47,916 nt of DNA from Acidimicrobiaceae bacterium (GTDB taxonomy: Bacteria; Actinomycetota; Acidimicrobiia; Acidimicrobiales; Ilumatobacteraceae): positions 1-47,916 of the forward strand of contig JAHEDX010000028.1 in assembly GCA_024641005.1 (NCBI GenBank), read 5' to 3'. The notes below the pieces were generated by a model that saw only the letters and a program-made list of their open reading frames with translations, was not told the origin of the DNA and did not search any database. Every line of letters begins with the position of its first letter. The stretch's first letter is position 1. The position numbers were made by a program, and so were the translations under genes. Below, in pieces: positions 8,002 to 15,001 of the stretch.

Positions 8002-8665
8002 CGGCCTTCTCCCCGAGCATGTCGAGGAGCGCGCTGATCGAACTCATCGTCGCGGCGACGTTGTCGCTGTGCGACGGCCCGAAGTGGAGTGGTTCTCCCA
8101 ACGCATAGCGGATCGTGACCGGACGGAACGGTCGGAGTCTCGGGGTCTTCCGTTCCAGAGGCCAGAATGTGTCGGTGCCTGTCATCGCCGCGGGGATCAC
8201 CGCTGCGTCAGCCGCGACCGCGATGCGCGAAACAAGCTTGGTGCCCTCGCCGACGCCGGCCACCCGTTCCGAACGTGGGACGATGCGGCCCTCGGGCGTG
8301 ACGAGGATGACCTCGCCGGCTCGCACGCGATCGGCCGCCGTTTCGACCGCGGTGAGCACTTCTCGCCCGGACCCGACGGGGATTGCGCCGACCGAGTCGA
8401 GCAAGCGACCGAGGAACCGGTGCTCCCAGAGCCACTTCGCACTCACCGGTCGGGCGGTTACCTGCATCCGGCCGAGTACGGCGAACCCGGCGAAGGCATC
8501 GAAGATCGAACGATGGTTCGTCGCCAGGATGCAGCCGCTCGCCAATGCGTCGCGCGCTGCGGCTGGTATCGGAGCGCCGTCGTAACGTACGAACGGGCCC
8601 TCGAGCAGCTTGGCGCCGCGGTACGCGCGGCGAAGGCCGCGATCGAGAGCCTGAGCATCTGACAC
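7991..8665 (-). CDS. PlsC-like 1-acyl-glycerol-3-phosphate acyltransferase
   Basis: A 224-residue glycerolipid acyltransferase. The catalytic HX4D motif is NHRSIFD (His51, Asp56), and the substrate phosphate-binding motif is PEGR (residues 124-127). PlsC enzymes acylate lysophosphatidic acid at the inner membrane, but the family also contains lysophospholipid and ornithine-lipid acyltransferases. The start is a GTG at 8665; an ATG two bases upstream is out of frame. It overlaps the HxxxD acyltransferase by 11 bases, implying a two-step acylation unit. It is divergent from the nitroreductase across a 126-base gap. Confidence 0.87.
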   Translation of the reverse strand: MSDAQALDRGLRRAYRGAKLLEGPFVRYDGAPIPAAARDALASGCILATNHRSIFDAFAGFAVLGRMQVTARPVSAKWLWEHRFLGRLLDSVGAIPVGSGREVLTAVETAADRVRAGEVILVTPEGRIVPRSERVAGVGEGTKLVSRIAVAADAAVIPAAMTGTDTFWPLERKTPRLRPFRPVTIRYALGEPLHFGPSHSDNVAATMSSISALLDMLGEKADAD

Positions 8666-8779
8666 ATCTCAGCTTGACATACCCCGCCGGCGGATCGACG
8701 TGTCCCTGGAGGTGGCGTGCTCGAACGATGATTCGCCGGTGATGCGATGCCGGACCCTGGCCGGCCCGACAGCTCTGCA

Positions 8780-8785
8780 TACGCT
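8780..8785 (+). promoter_or_regulatory. leaderless -10 element of the nitroreductase gene
   Basis: TACGCT, six bases, then the ATG at 8792. It supports 8792 over the in-frame upstream ATG at 8747. Confidence 0.4.
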
Positions 8786-8791
8786 GCCCCG

Positions 8792-9493
8792 ATGGCGACC
8801 GAAATCCCCAACCTGCTCGACGGGATGGCGACCACGCGGGCCATCCGTCGTTTCGCTGCCGAGCCGATCCCCGAGCACGATCTCGCGACGATCCTGTGGC
8901 ACGCCACGCGGGCGCCGTCTGGGACCAATCGGCAGCCGACTCGGTTCGTGGTGCTGCGCGACGATGAGCGGGCGGTCGAGGCGAAAGCGATCCTGGCCCG
9001 CGGTTTCCGACGGGGTTGGCGCGACAAGGCTGCCGATGCCGGGTACGGATCTGGTTCGGCGCTGGATCCCGTCTCACCGAAAGGGCGCCAGCGAGCGGCG
9101 ATGGATCATTTCGTCGAGCACTTCGAGGAGATTCCCGTCGTCGTGTTGCCGTGCCTCGTTCGATACCGCGCCCCCAACCCGTTCGAGGGCTCGTCGGTGT
9201 ACCCGGCTTGTCAGAATCTGTTGTTGGCCGCCAGGGCGCTGGGGTACGGGGGAGTGATGACGGGGTGGCACGTGCTGGTCGAGGACGAATTGCGGGCGGT
9301 GCTCGAGATTCCCGATGCGGTCGCGATCAGCGCGACCATCCCGCTCGGTCGTCCGCTCGGTCGCCACGGCCCGGTGCGACGGCTGCCCTTGCGCGATGTC
9401 GTGTACGACGGCCACTGGAACTCGCCGTCCGACTGGGCGATCGATCCACCGGGTACCCGCTTTGCCGGCCCGCCACCGATCGCCCCCGCCTGA
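8792..9493 (+). CDS. nitroreductase-family FMN oxidoreductase
   Basis: A 233-residue member of the NfsB/FRP-like nitroreductase fold, FMN-dependent and usually dimeric. Family marks are TTRAIRRFAAEPI near residue 15 (FMN phosphate-binding Arg), RAPSGTNRQPTRFVV near 40-55 and the later GGVMTGWH segment. Such enzymes reduce nitro groups, quinones, flavins or enones with NAD(P)H; the physiological substrate cannot be read here. The start at 8792 fits both the leaderless signal and the expected N-terminus. It is followed by the histidine phosphatase gene after 34 bases. Confidence 0.88.
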   Translation: MATEIPNLLDGMATTRAIRRFAAEPIPEHDLATILWHATRAPSGTNRQPTRFVVLRDDERAVEAKAILARGFRRGWRDKAADAGYGSGSALDPVSPKGRQRAAMDHFVEHFEEIPVVVLPCLVRYRAPNPFEGSSVYPACQNLLLAARALGYGGVMTGWHVLVEDELRAVLEIPDAVAISATIPLGRPLGRHGPVRRLPLRDVVYDGHWNSPSDWAIDPPGTRFAGPPPIAPA

Positions 9494-9514
9494 ACGTGAG
9501 CGAATGAGTCCGGG

Positions 9515-9520
9515 TACGGT
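9515..9520 (+). promoter_or_regulatory. leaderless -10 element of the phosphatase gene
   Basis: TACGGT, seven bases, then the ATG at 9528. It argues for 9528 over the ATG at 9504, and for a separate promoter despite the short gap from the nitroreductase gene. Confidence 0.4.
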
Positions 9521-9527
9521 CGGCCCG

Positions 9528-10229
9528 ATGATCGATCGCCGTGAGTTCCGTCAGCCTCGCTTCGCGCCGACGGCGGGTGCGTGTGAGATCTTGCTCGTTC
9601 GGCACGGCGAATCGGCGCCGCTGATCGAGGGTGAGTCGTTCGCGTTGGTGGGCGGCCATGCCGACCCTCCGTTGCATCTCGATGGTCAGCTGCAAGCCGA
9701 GCAGGTTGCCGAACGGTTGGTGTCGACCGGCGAACGGATCGCCGCTGTGTATGTGACCACGCTCACCCGCACCCACCAGACGGCTGCGCCGCTGCTGGCG
9801 CGGATCGGACAGGACGCGAAGGTCGAGCCCGATCTGCGTGAAGTCTTCCTTGGCGATTGGGAGGGTGGTCTATTGCGCCACAAGATCGCCGATGGCGACC
9901 CGATCGCCGAGCAGATGTACGTCGAGCAGCGCTGGGACGTGATTCCCAACGCGGAACCCGCCGCCGACTTCGAGGCGCGTGTTCGAGGGGCCGTCGAACG
10001 GATCGCGGCTGCCCATCGCGACCAGCTGGTCGTGGCCGTGGTGCACGGCGGTGTCATCGGTCAGGTGATGAAGATCGCCACCGACGCATCGGGGTTCGCC
10101 TTCACCGGCGCCGACAATGCCTCGATCTCGCACATCGTCGTGACCGAGGACCGGTGGATCGTGCGTTGCTTCAACGACACCTCGCATCTCAGCCCGACGT
10201 TCAGCAGCGCGGCAGAACCGATGACGTGA
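9528..10229 (+). CDS. histidine phosphatase (phosphoglycerate-mutase-like)
   Basis: A 233-residue member of histidine phosphatase branch 1. The phospho-accepting motif LVRHGES is at residues 23-29 (His26). The second Arg lies in the TRTHQTA segment, the acidic residue in LREVFLGDWEGG, and the second His in VVAVVHGG. The set is complete for catalysis. The family includes broad phosphatases, fructose-2,6-bisphosphatase-like and cobalamin phosphatases; no specific marker is present. The gene ends 12 bases from the convergent acyl-CoA dehydrogenase gene. Confidence 0.9.
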   Translation: MIDRREFRQPRFAPTAGACEILLVRHGESAPLIEGESFALVGGHADPPLHLDGQLQAEQVAERLVSTGERIAAVYVTTLTRTHQTAAPLLARIGQDAKVEPDLREVFLGDWEGGLLRHKIADGDPIAEQMYVEQRWDVIPNAEPAADFEARVRGAVERIAAAHRDQLVVAVVHGGVIGQVMKIATDASGFAFTGADNASISHIVVTEDRWIVRCFNDTSHLSPTFSSAAEPMT

Positions 10230-10241
10230 CCGCAACGGCGA

Positions 10242-11456
10242 CTAGCGGACGGTGCCGACCTTCAGGTCTTTGAAGGGGACGCCGGTGTCAACGGAGATGT
10301 CTCGGGGCAGCCCGAGCACGCGGTCGCCGATGATGTTGCGCTGGATCTCGTCGGTGCCACCGGCGATGCTGCTGCTGAACGAACCGACCACTTGCGTCTG
10401 TAGTTCGGCGGCGCGGCCGTCGGTCGTATCCCACGCCTGGCTGCCCGGACCGGCGATCTCCATCGCGATCTCGCGGAAGCGCCACGCGATCACCGATCCG
10501 TAGAGCTTGCCGAGGGATCCCCCCGGGCCGGGCGCCTTCCCGGCCTTCATCTCGGCTCGTGTTCGCATTGCGACGAGTGATTTGGTCGTCTCCATCGCGT
10601 AGATCTCCATCAGCTGGTCGCGTACGACCGGATCGTCGACGCGGCCTGCCGAGCGGGCGCCGGCGAGCAGGATGTCGTACATCGGTTGGCTGATCGAGCC
10701 AGATCCTGCCGAACCGATCGCGACTCGCTCGTACATCAGCATCGCCGTGGCCTGGCGCCATCCGTTGTTGTACTCGCCGAGCAGGTTGGCGGCCGGGATG
10801 CGCACGTCGGTGAAGAAGACCTCGTTGAAGTGTCTGCCGCCATCGATCTGGTGGATGGGGCGGATGTCGACGCCCGGCGCCCGCATGTCGAGGATGAACA
10901 TCGAGATGCCGGCGTGCTTGGGCTGTTCGGGATCGGTGCGGGCGATGATCACCCCGAAGTCGCTCTCGTGGGCGAGCGTCGTCCACACTTTCTGGCCGTT
11001 GAGGGTCCATTCGTCTCCGTCACGTTCCGCCCTGGTCTGGAGGCTGGCGACATCCGACCCGGCGCCCGGCTCGGAAAACATCTGGCACCACATGGTCCGC
11101 GCTGCGATGTTGTCGGGCATGTAGCGCCGCTTCTGGTCGTCGGTGCCGAACTCGTTGAGCACCGGAAGGCACATGCCGTGACTGATGACGAATTCGCCGG
11201 TCATCGCAGGGAACTCGCTGGAAACCGAACGCCAGATCCGCTCGTGTTCGGAGCTGAGGCCGGCCCCACCGAACTCGCTGGCGAAGGTCAACCCGGCCAG
11301 CCCGGCCTCGGCGAGTTTGCCCTGGAACTCTTTGGCGGCAGCGATGTTGCGTCGTTGGCCGGGCTTGGCGTGCTCGGTGAGGAACGCACGGCACCGTGTG
11401 GCGAAAGCGTCGGCTTCCTCTGTGGAGAGTTTGCCGGTGTTGCTCGTGTCGGTCAT
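10242..11456 (-). CDS. acyl-CoA dehydrogenase
   Basis: A 404-residue FAD enzyme that introduces the 2,3 double bond into acyl-CoA, passing electrons to ETF. The order is normal: N-terminal helical domain, the central FAD-binding signature (MFSEPGAGSDVASLQ and KVWTTLAHESDFGVI) and a C-terminal four-helix domain ending in AGGTDEIQRNIIGDRVLGLPRD. The ATG at 11456 follows an AGGAG site by six bases. The gene is divergent from marR, with the operator at 11515-11530 between them, so the MarR protein probably controls both. With thiolase, SDR and hydratase on the other side it completes a four-enzyme beta-oxidation set. Chain or ring substrate is not deducible. Confidence 0.95.
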   Translation of the reverse strand: MTDTSNTGKLSTEEADAFATRCRAFLTEHAKPGQRRNIAAAKEFQGKLAEAGLAGLTFASEFGGAGLSSEHERIWRSVSSEFPAMTGEFVISHGMCLPVLNEFGTDDQKRRYMPDNIAARTMWCQMFSEPGAGSDVASLQTRAERDGDEWTLNGQKVWTTLAHESDFGVIIARTDPEQPKHAGISMFILDMRAPGVDIRPIHQIDGGRHFNEVFFTDVRIPAANLLGEYNNGWRQATAMLMYERVAIGSAGSGSISQPMYDILLAGARSAGRVDDPVVRDQLMEIYAMETTKSLVAMRTRAEMKAGKAPGPGGSLGKLYGSVIAWRFREIAMEIAGPGSQAWDTTDGRAAELQTQVVGSFSSSIAGGTDEIQRNIIGDRVLGLPRDISVDTGVPFKDLKVGTVR

Positions 11457-11514
11457 CGGTGCTCCTGGTGTGGTGGTGATCGCGGTCGAATTTGCCAGCT
11501 GTATGGCGACGGAC

Positions 11515-11530
11515 TGTATGCTTTCATACA
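11515..11530. promoter_or_regulatory. MarR-type operator in the divergent control region
   Basis: TGTATG-CTTT-CATACA is a perfect six-base inverted repeat; another TGTATG half-site lies 15 bases upstream at 11500-11505. It overlaps the TACAAT -10 of the marR gene and lies 59 bases from the dehydrogenase start. This predicts autorepression and joint control of both directions. Confidence 0.65.
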
Positions 11531-11532
11531 AT
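11527..11532 (+). promoter_or_regulatory. leaderless -10 element of marR
   Basis: TACAAT (five of six match to TATAAT), seven bases, then the ATG at 11540. The last four bases of the operator's right arm fall inside it. Confidence 0.6.
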
Positions 11533-11539
11533 CATGCCG

Positions 11540-12046
11540 ATGACAAACGCGACGAGTTCAGCCGGGGGCCCAGTCGGGCGCCCCGCTCACGAGCTCGACG
11601 CGCCGCCTTGGCTCCGTGTCGAGAGCACGCTGATGGCCACCGCCAACGCGATTCGGTCGGCCTATGACGAGCGGCTCGCCCCACTCGGTCTCACGCTCAG
11701 CCTGGCAAGCCTGTTGTCGTACATCGCCGACTTCGGCCCGATCAATCAGACACGAGCCGCCGAACATCTCGATCAGGGGCGCGCCGTCACCGGCACACAG
11801 GTCGATCGACTGCAATCGCTCGGCTATGTCGAGCGGCTACCAGACCCGGACGACCGCCGTGTCTGGCTGGTTGCCGTCACGCCTGCGGGGGCCGAGCTGG
11901 CCGAGGCGATCGCCGAAGTCGACCGGGTCCTGCGCGCCGAGTTGCGCGCCGGTATCTCGAGGTCCGACCGCCAGGCACTCGCCGGGCTGTTACTGCGTCT
12001 CCAACACAATCTCCACCGATCCACTGCACAGGGAGCAACAACATGA
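11540..12046 (+). CDS. MarR-family transcriptional regulator
   Basis: A 168-residue winged-helix regulator. The HTH and wing are at about residues 52-118, ending in the typical beta-hairpin wing LPDPDDRRVWLVAVTPAG (100-117). Flanking helices form the dimer interface. MarR proteins are usually repressors released by small phenolic, acidic or CoA-thioester ligands. The start is set at 11540 by the TACAAT element; an ATG at 11534 is in frame. The stop overlaps the thiolase start (ATGA), so regulator and enzymes are one operon. It is the only classical DNA-binding repressor in the window and the likely controller of the surrounding beta-oxidation genes, perhaps sensing an acyl-CoA intermediate (inference). 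Confidence 0.92.
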   Translation: MTNATSSAGGPVGRPAHELDAPPWLRVESTLMATANAIRSAYDERLAPLGLTLSLASLLSYIADFGPINQTRAAEHLDQGRAVTGTQVDRLQSLGYVERLPDPDDRRVWLVAVTPAGAELAEAIAEVDRVLRAELRAGISRSDRQALAGLLLRLQHNLHRSTAQGATT

Positions 12047-13206
12047 TCAACGCTGTCATCGTCGACGCCGTCCGCACGCCGGGCGGCCGCCGCAACGGCA
12101 AACTCAAGGACTGGCATCCCGCCGATCTCGCCGCCCATGTCCTCAAGGCGATCGAACAGCGCAACGGTCTCGACCCCGCCCTGGTCGACGACGTCATCAT
12201 GGGCTGCGTGATGCAGGTCGGCGAGCAATCGCTCAACATCGGCCGTAACGCGGTGCTGGCCGCCGGCTGGCCCGAGACGGTGCCCGCCACCACTGTCGAC
12301 CGGCAGTGCGGTTCGAGCCAACAGGCTCTGCATTTCGCCGCCCAGGGCGTCATGGCCGGCGCGTACGACATCGTCGTCGCTGCCGGCGTCGAGGTGATGA
12401 CCCGTACCCCGATGGGAGCGTCGATCGTCAAGGACATGGGGTTCCCCTTCCCCGGCTCGATGATGGAACGCTACGAAGCGACGGGTTTGCCGCCCCAGGG
12501 CATCGGCGCGGAGATGATCGCTGACGAATACGGCCTCAGCCGTGAGGATCTCGACGCATTCGGGGCCGAGAGCCAGCGCCGTGCCGCTCAGGCAACGGCC
12601 GAGGGCCGCTTCGAACGCGAAATCATCCCCGTGCCCGTGGTGGTCGACGGTGTCACCCAGATGATGACCACCGACGAGGGCATCCGGGAAGGTACGACAC
12701 CCGAGACGCTGGCCAACCTGAAGCCCGCCTTCAAGGAAAACGGCAAGGTCACCGCCGGCAACTCGTCACAGATCAGCGACGGCGCATCAGCGGTACTGGT
12801 GATGAGTGAAGCGAAGGCAGCCGAACTCGGGCTCACCCCGCGTGCACGCTTCCACAGTTTCGCCGTGGTCGGTACCGACCCCGTCACGATGCTGAAGGGG
12901 CCGATCCCGGCGACCGAGAAGGTGCTCGCCCGCTCGGGTCTGTCGATCGACGACATCGACCTGTTCGAGGTGAACGAAGCATTCGCCTCGGTCGTGCTCG
13001 CCTGGCAGAAAGAGCACGGCACCGATCTGGCCAAGACCAACGTCAACGGTGGCGCGATCGCCCTCGGCCACCCACTCGGGTGCTCGGGCGCGAAGCTGAT
13101 GACCACGTTGCTCAATGAGCTCGAGCGCACGGGTGGTCGCTACGGTCTGCAGACCATGTGCGAAGGCGGCGGGCTTGCCAACGCCACGATCATCGAACGA
13201 ATCTGA
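12043..13206 (+). CDS. acetyl-CoA acyltransferase (thiolase)
   Basis: A 387-residue thiolase that cleaves 3-ketoacyl-CoA with CoA, releasing acetyl- or propionyl-CoA. All catalytic residues are visible: Cys89 in DRQCGSSQ, the NEAFA loop, His343 in GGAIALGHPLGCSG and Cys373 in MCEGGG. Complete length makes it a standard degradative or biosynthetic thiolase rather than a sterol-carrier type. Its ATG overlaps the marR stop by four bases (ATGA), indicating translational coupling. A strong hairpin follows at 13231-13260 before the SDR gene. Confidence 0.95.
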   Translation: MINAVIVDAVRTPGGRRNGKLKDWHPADLAAHVLKAIEQRNGLDPALVDDVIMGCVMQVGEQSLNIGRNAVLAAGWPETVPATTVDRQCGSSQQALHFAAQGVMAGAYDIVVAAGVEVMTRTPMGASIVKDMGFPFPGSMMERYEATGLPPQGIGAEMIADEYGLSREDLDAFGAESQRRAAQATAEGRFEREIIPVPVVVDGVTQMMTTDEGIREGTTPETLANLKPAFKENGKVTAGNSSQISDGASAVLVMSEAKAAELGLTPRARFHSFAVVGTDPVTMLKGPIPATEKVLARSGLSIDDIDLFEVNEAFASVVLAWQKEHGTDLAKTNVNGGAIALGHPLGCSGAKLMTTLLNELERTGGRYGLQTMCEGGGLANATIIERI

Positions 13207-13230
13207 GCCGGTGCGGCTCACCGAACATCT

Positions 13231-13260
13231 TCCGACGGCGGGCACACCAACGCCGTCGGA
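13231..13260 (+). repeat. intercistronic hairpin between thiolase and SDR genes
   Basis: TCCGACGGCG and CGCCGTCGGA form a perfect ten-base-pair stem with a ten-base loop, starting 25 bases after the thiolase stop. No T-run follows, so it more likely stabilises or attenuates the polycistronic mRNA than ends it. Confidence 0.5.
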
Positions 13261-13290
13261 CTTCAACACCGTCATCGAAAGGATCAACCA

Positions 13291-14070
13291 ATGCCCAGAA
13301 TGAATCTCGAAGGTTCCTCGTCGATCGTCACCGGCGGAGCGTCCGGAATCGGTGAGGCGTGTGCACGCCAGCTCGCCGCGCTCGGATCCCACGTCGTGAT
13401 CGCCGATCTCCAAGAAGAGCGTGGTCAGGCCGTCGCCTCCGAGATCGGCGGGCTGTTCGTGAAGTGCGACGTGTCGAGCGAAGAAGACGGCGCTGCAGCG
13501 GTCGCGGCCGCGTCCGAGATGGGTCCTCTGCGAGCGCTCGTGAACTCGGCCGGTCTCGGCCGGGCCGGTCGCACCGTCGACCGCAACAACGACCCGATGC
13601 CCCAGGATGTCTTCGACTTCGTGATCAAGATCAACCTGCTCGGCACGTTCAACATGTTGCGTCTGGCCGCCGCAGCGATGGCCAAGACCGACCCGGTCGA
13701 TGGTGACGGTCAGCGCGGCGCGATCGTCAACATGGCATCGGTGGCGGCGTTCGACGGCCAGATCGGTCAGGCTGCATATTCGGCGTCGAAGGGTGGCGTC
13801 GTCGGCATGACCCTGCCGATCGCTCGCGACCTGGCGGCCGTCGGCATCCGCGTCAACACGGTCGCCCCCGGTCTGATCGACACCCCGATCTACGGCGAGG
13901 GCGAGGCGTCCGATGCGTTCAAGGCCCACCTGGGCCAGTCCGTGCTGTTCCCGAAGCGTCTCGGCAGCTCCGAGGAGTTGGCGTTCATGGTGCTCGACCT
14001 CATCACGAATCCGTACATGAACGCCCAGACGATCCGCGTCGACGGCGGCATCCGGATGCCACCCAAGTAA
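13291..14070 (+). CDS. SDR-family 3-hydroxyacyl-CoA dehydrogenase (HSD17B10-like)
   Basis: A 259-residue short-chain dehydrogenase. The NAD motif TGGASGIG is at residues 14-21, the NSAG motif near 85-88, and the catalytic Ser150, Tyr163 and Lys167 (YSASK) are present. The ~14-residue insertion before the Ser (DPVDGDGQRGAIVNMAS), the AAFDGQIGQAAYSASK context and the MTLPIARDLA stretch resemble type 2 3-hydroxyacyl-CoA dehydrogenase, which suits its place between thiolase and hydratase. An AAGGA site lies upstream of the ATG. Other SDR substrates remain possible, but the operon makes the CoA-linked role likely. Confidence 0.9.
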   Translation: MPRMNLEGSSSIVTGGASGIGEACARQLAALGSHVVIADLQEERGQAVASEIGGLFVKCDVSSEEDGAAAVAAASEMGPLRALVNSAGLGRAGRTVDRNNDPMPQDVFDFVIKINLLGTFNMLRLAAAAMAKTDPVDGDGQRGAIVNMASVAAFDGQIGQAAYSASKGGVVGMTLPIARDLAAVGIRVNTVAPGLIDTPIYGEGEASDAFKAHLGQSVLFPKRLGSSEELAFMVLDLITNPYMNAQTIRVDGGIRMPPK

Positions 14071-14080
14071 TCGTCGATCG

Positions 14081-14117
14081 GCGAGGACGCGCACCTCGCA
14101 GCCGGCGCTCTCGCCGG
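14081..14117 (+). repeat. two adjacent small hairpins between SDR and hydratase genes
   Basis: GCGAGG/CCTCGC (14081-14086 and 14094-14099) and CCGGCG/CGCCGG (14102-14107 and 14112-14117) are perfect six-base-pair stems with 7- and 4-base loops. They lie soon after the SDR stop and upstream of the AGGAG site of the next gene. They probably modulate RNA stability. Confidence 0.4.
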
Positions 14118-14164
14118 GTTCCGCCGACCATCTCGACCGTCATCGATCACCACAGGAGATACCA

Positions 14165-14923
14165 ATGTCCGATGAAGCTGCTGTCCTGACCGAACAACGT
14201 GGACGCGTGCTGCTGATCACCCTCAACCGGCCCGAGGCAATGAACTCGATCAATGGCGCGTTGTCGGCCGGGCTGGTCGCTGCGGTCGCTCAACTCGACT
14301 CCGACCCCGGCCTCACAGCCGGTGTCCTCACGGGCGCGGGGCGGGGGTTCTGCGCCGGCATGGACCTCAAGGCATTTGCCCGGGGTGAGGACATCGGCCC
14401 GATGATGCAGTTCATCCGGCACGGGGCGAACAAGCCCTTGATCGGGGCAATCGAAGGATTCGCGTTGGCAGGTGGCCTCGAGCTCGCCCTGGCATGCGAT
14501 CTGTTGGTCGCTGCCGAGGGGGTCAAACTCGGTATCCCGGAAGTCGGCGTCGGCTTGTTCGCCGCGGGCGGAGGGCTGCTGCGGCTGCCCAGCAGGGTCG
14601 GGTACGGCAAGGCGATGGAGATGGCGATCACCGCCGACCCGATCACGGCGGAAGAGGGCTTGCAGGTCGGTCTCGTCGCCAGGGTCGCGCCGAAGGGGGA
14701 AGCGGTCGACGTCGCGATGGGACTCGCCGAACGGATCGCGCGGAACGCGCCGTTGGCGGTCGCTGCGTCCAAGCAGCTCATCCGGGCCACGCAGGGTGTC
14801 ACCGACGACGAGTTCTACAAGCTCCAGTTGCCGCTGCAGGTCTCGGTGTTCAGCTCCGACGATGCCAAGGAAGGGCCCAAGGCGTTCGCGGAGAAGCGTG
14901 CCCCGGACTGGACCGGCACCTGA
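14165..14923 (+). CDS. enoyl-CoA hydratase
   Basis: A 252-residue crotonase-fold enzyme hydrating trans-2-enoyl-CoA. Both catalytic glutamates of the true hydratases are present: Glu106 (GGLELALACD, equivalent to rat Glu144) and Glu126 (GIPEVGVG, equivalent to Glu164). The oxyanion-hole segment FCAGMDLKAF lies near 62-71, and the KRAPDWTGT-type C-terminus is typical. An AGGAG site precedes the ATG. It is the last gene of the marR operon and converges with the acyl-CoA ligase gene. Unlike the two other crotonases in this window, nothing suggests altered chemistry. Confidence 0.93.
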   Translation: MSDEAAVLTEQRGRVLLITLNRPEAMNSINGALSAGLVAAVAQLDSDPGLTAGVLTGAGRGFCAGMDLKAFARGEDIGPMMQFIRHGANKPLIGAIEGFALAGGLELALACDLLVAAEGVKLGIPEVGVGLFAAGGGLLRLPSRVGYGKAMEMAITADPITAEEGLQVGLVARVAPKGEAVDVAMGLAERIARNAPLAVAASKQLIRATQGVTDDEFYKLQLPLQVSVFSSDDAKEGPKAFAEKRAPDWTGT

Positions 14924-15001
14924 CCGCAGCCGGTCCGTCTCGCCCGGTCATCGGCGCACCCGTGACCAGATCCATCGCCGGCCCGAGGTCGTAACCCCGC
15001 C

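Noticed and set aside
8722-8735. CGAACGATGATTCG as a second SOS box upstream of the nitroreductase
   Set aside because: One essential base of the GTTC half is wrong (ATTC), and such near-matches are frequent.
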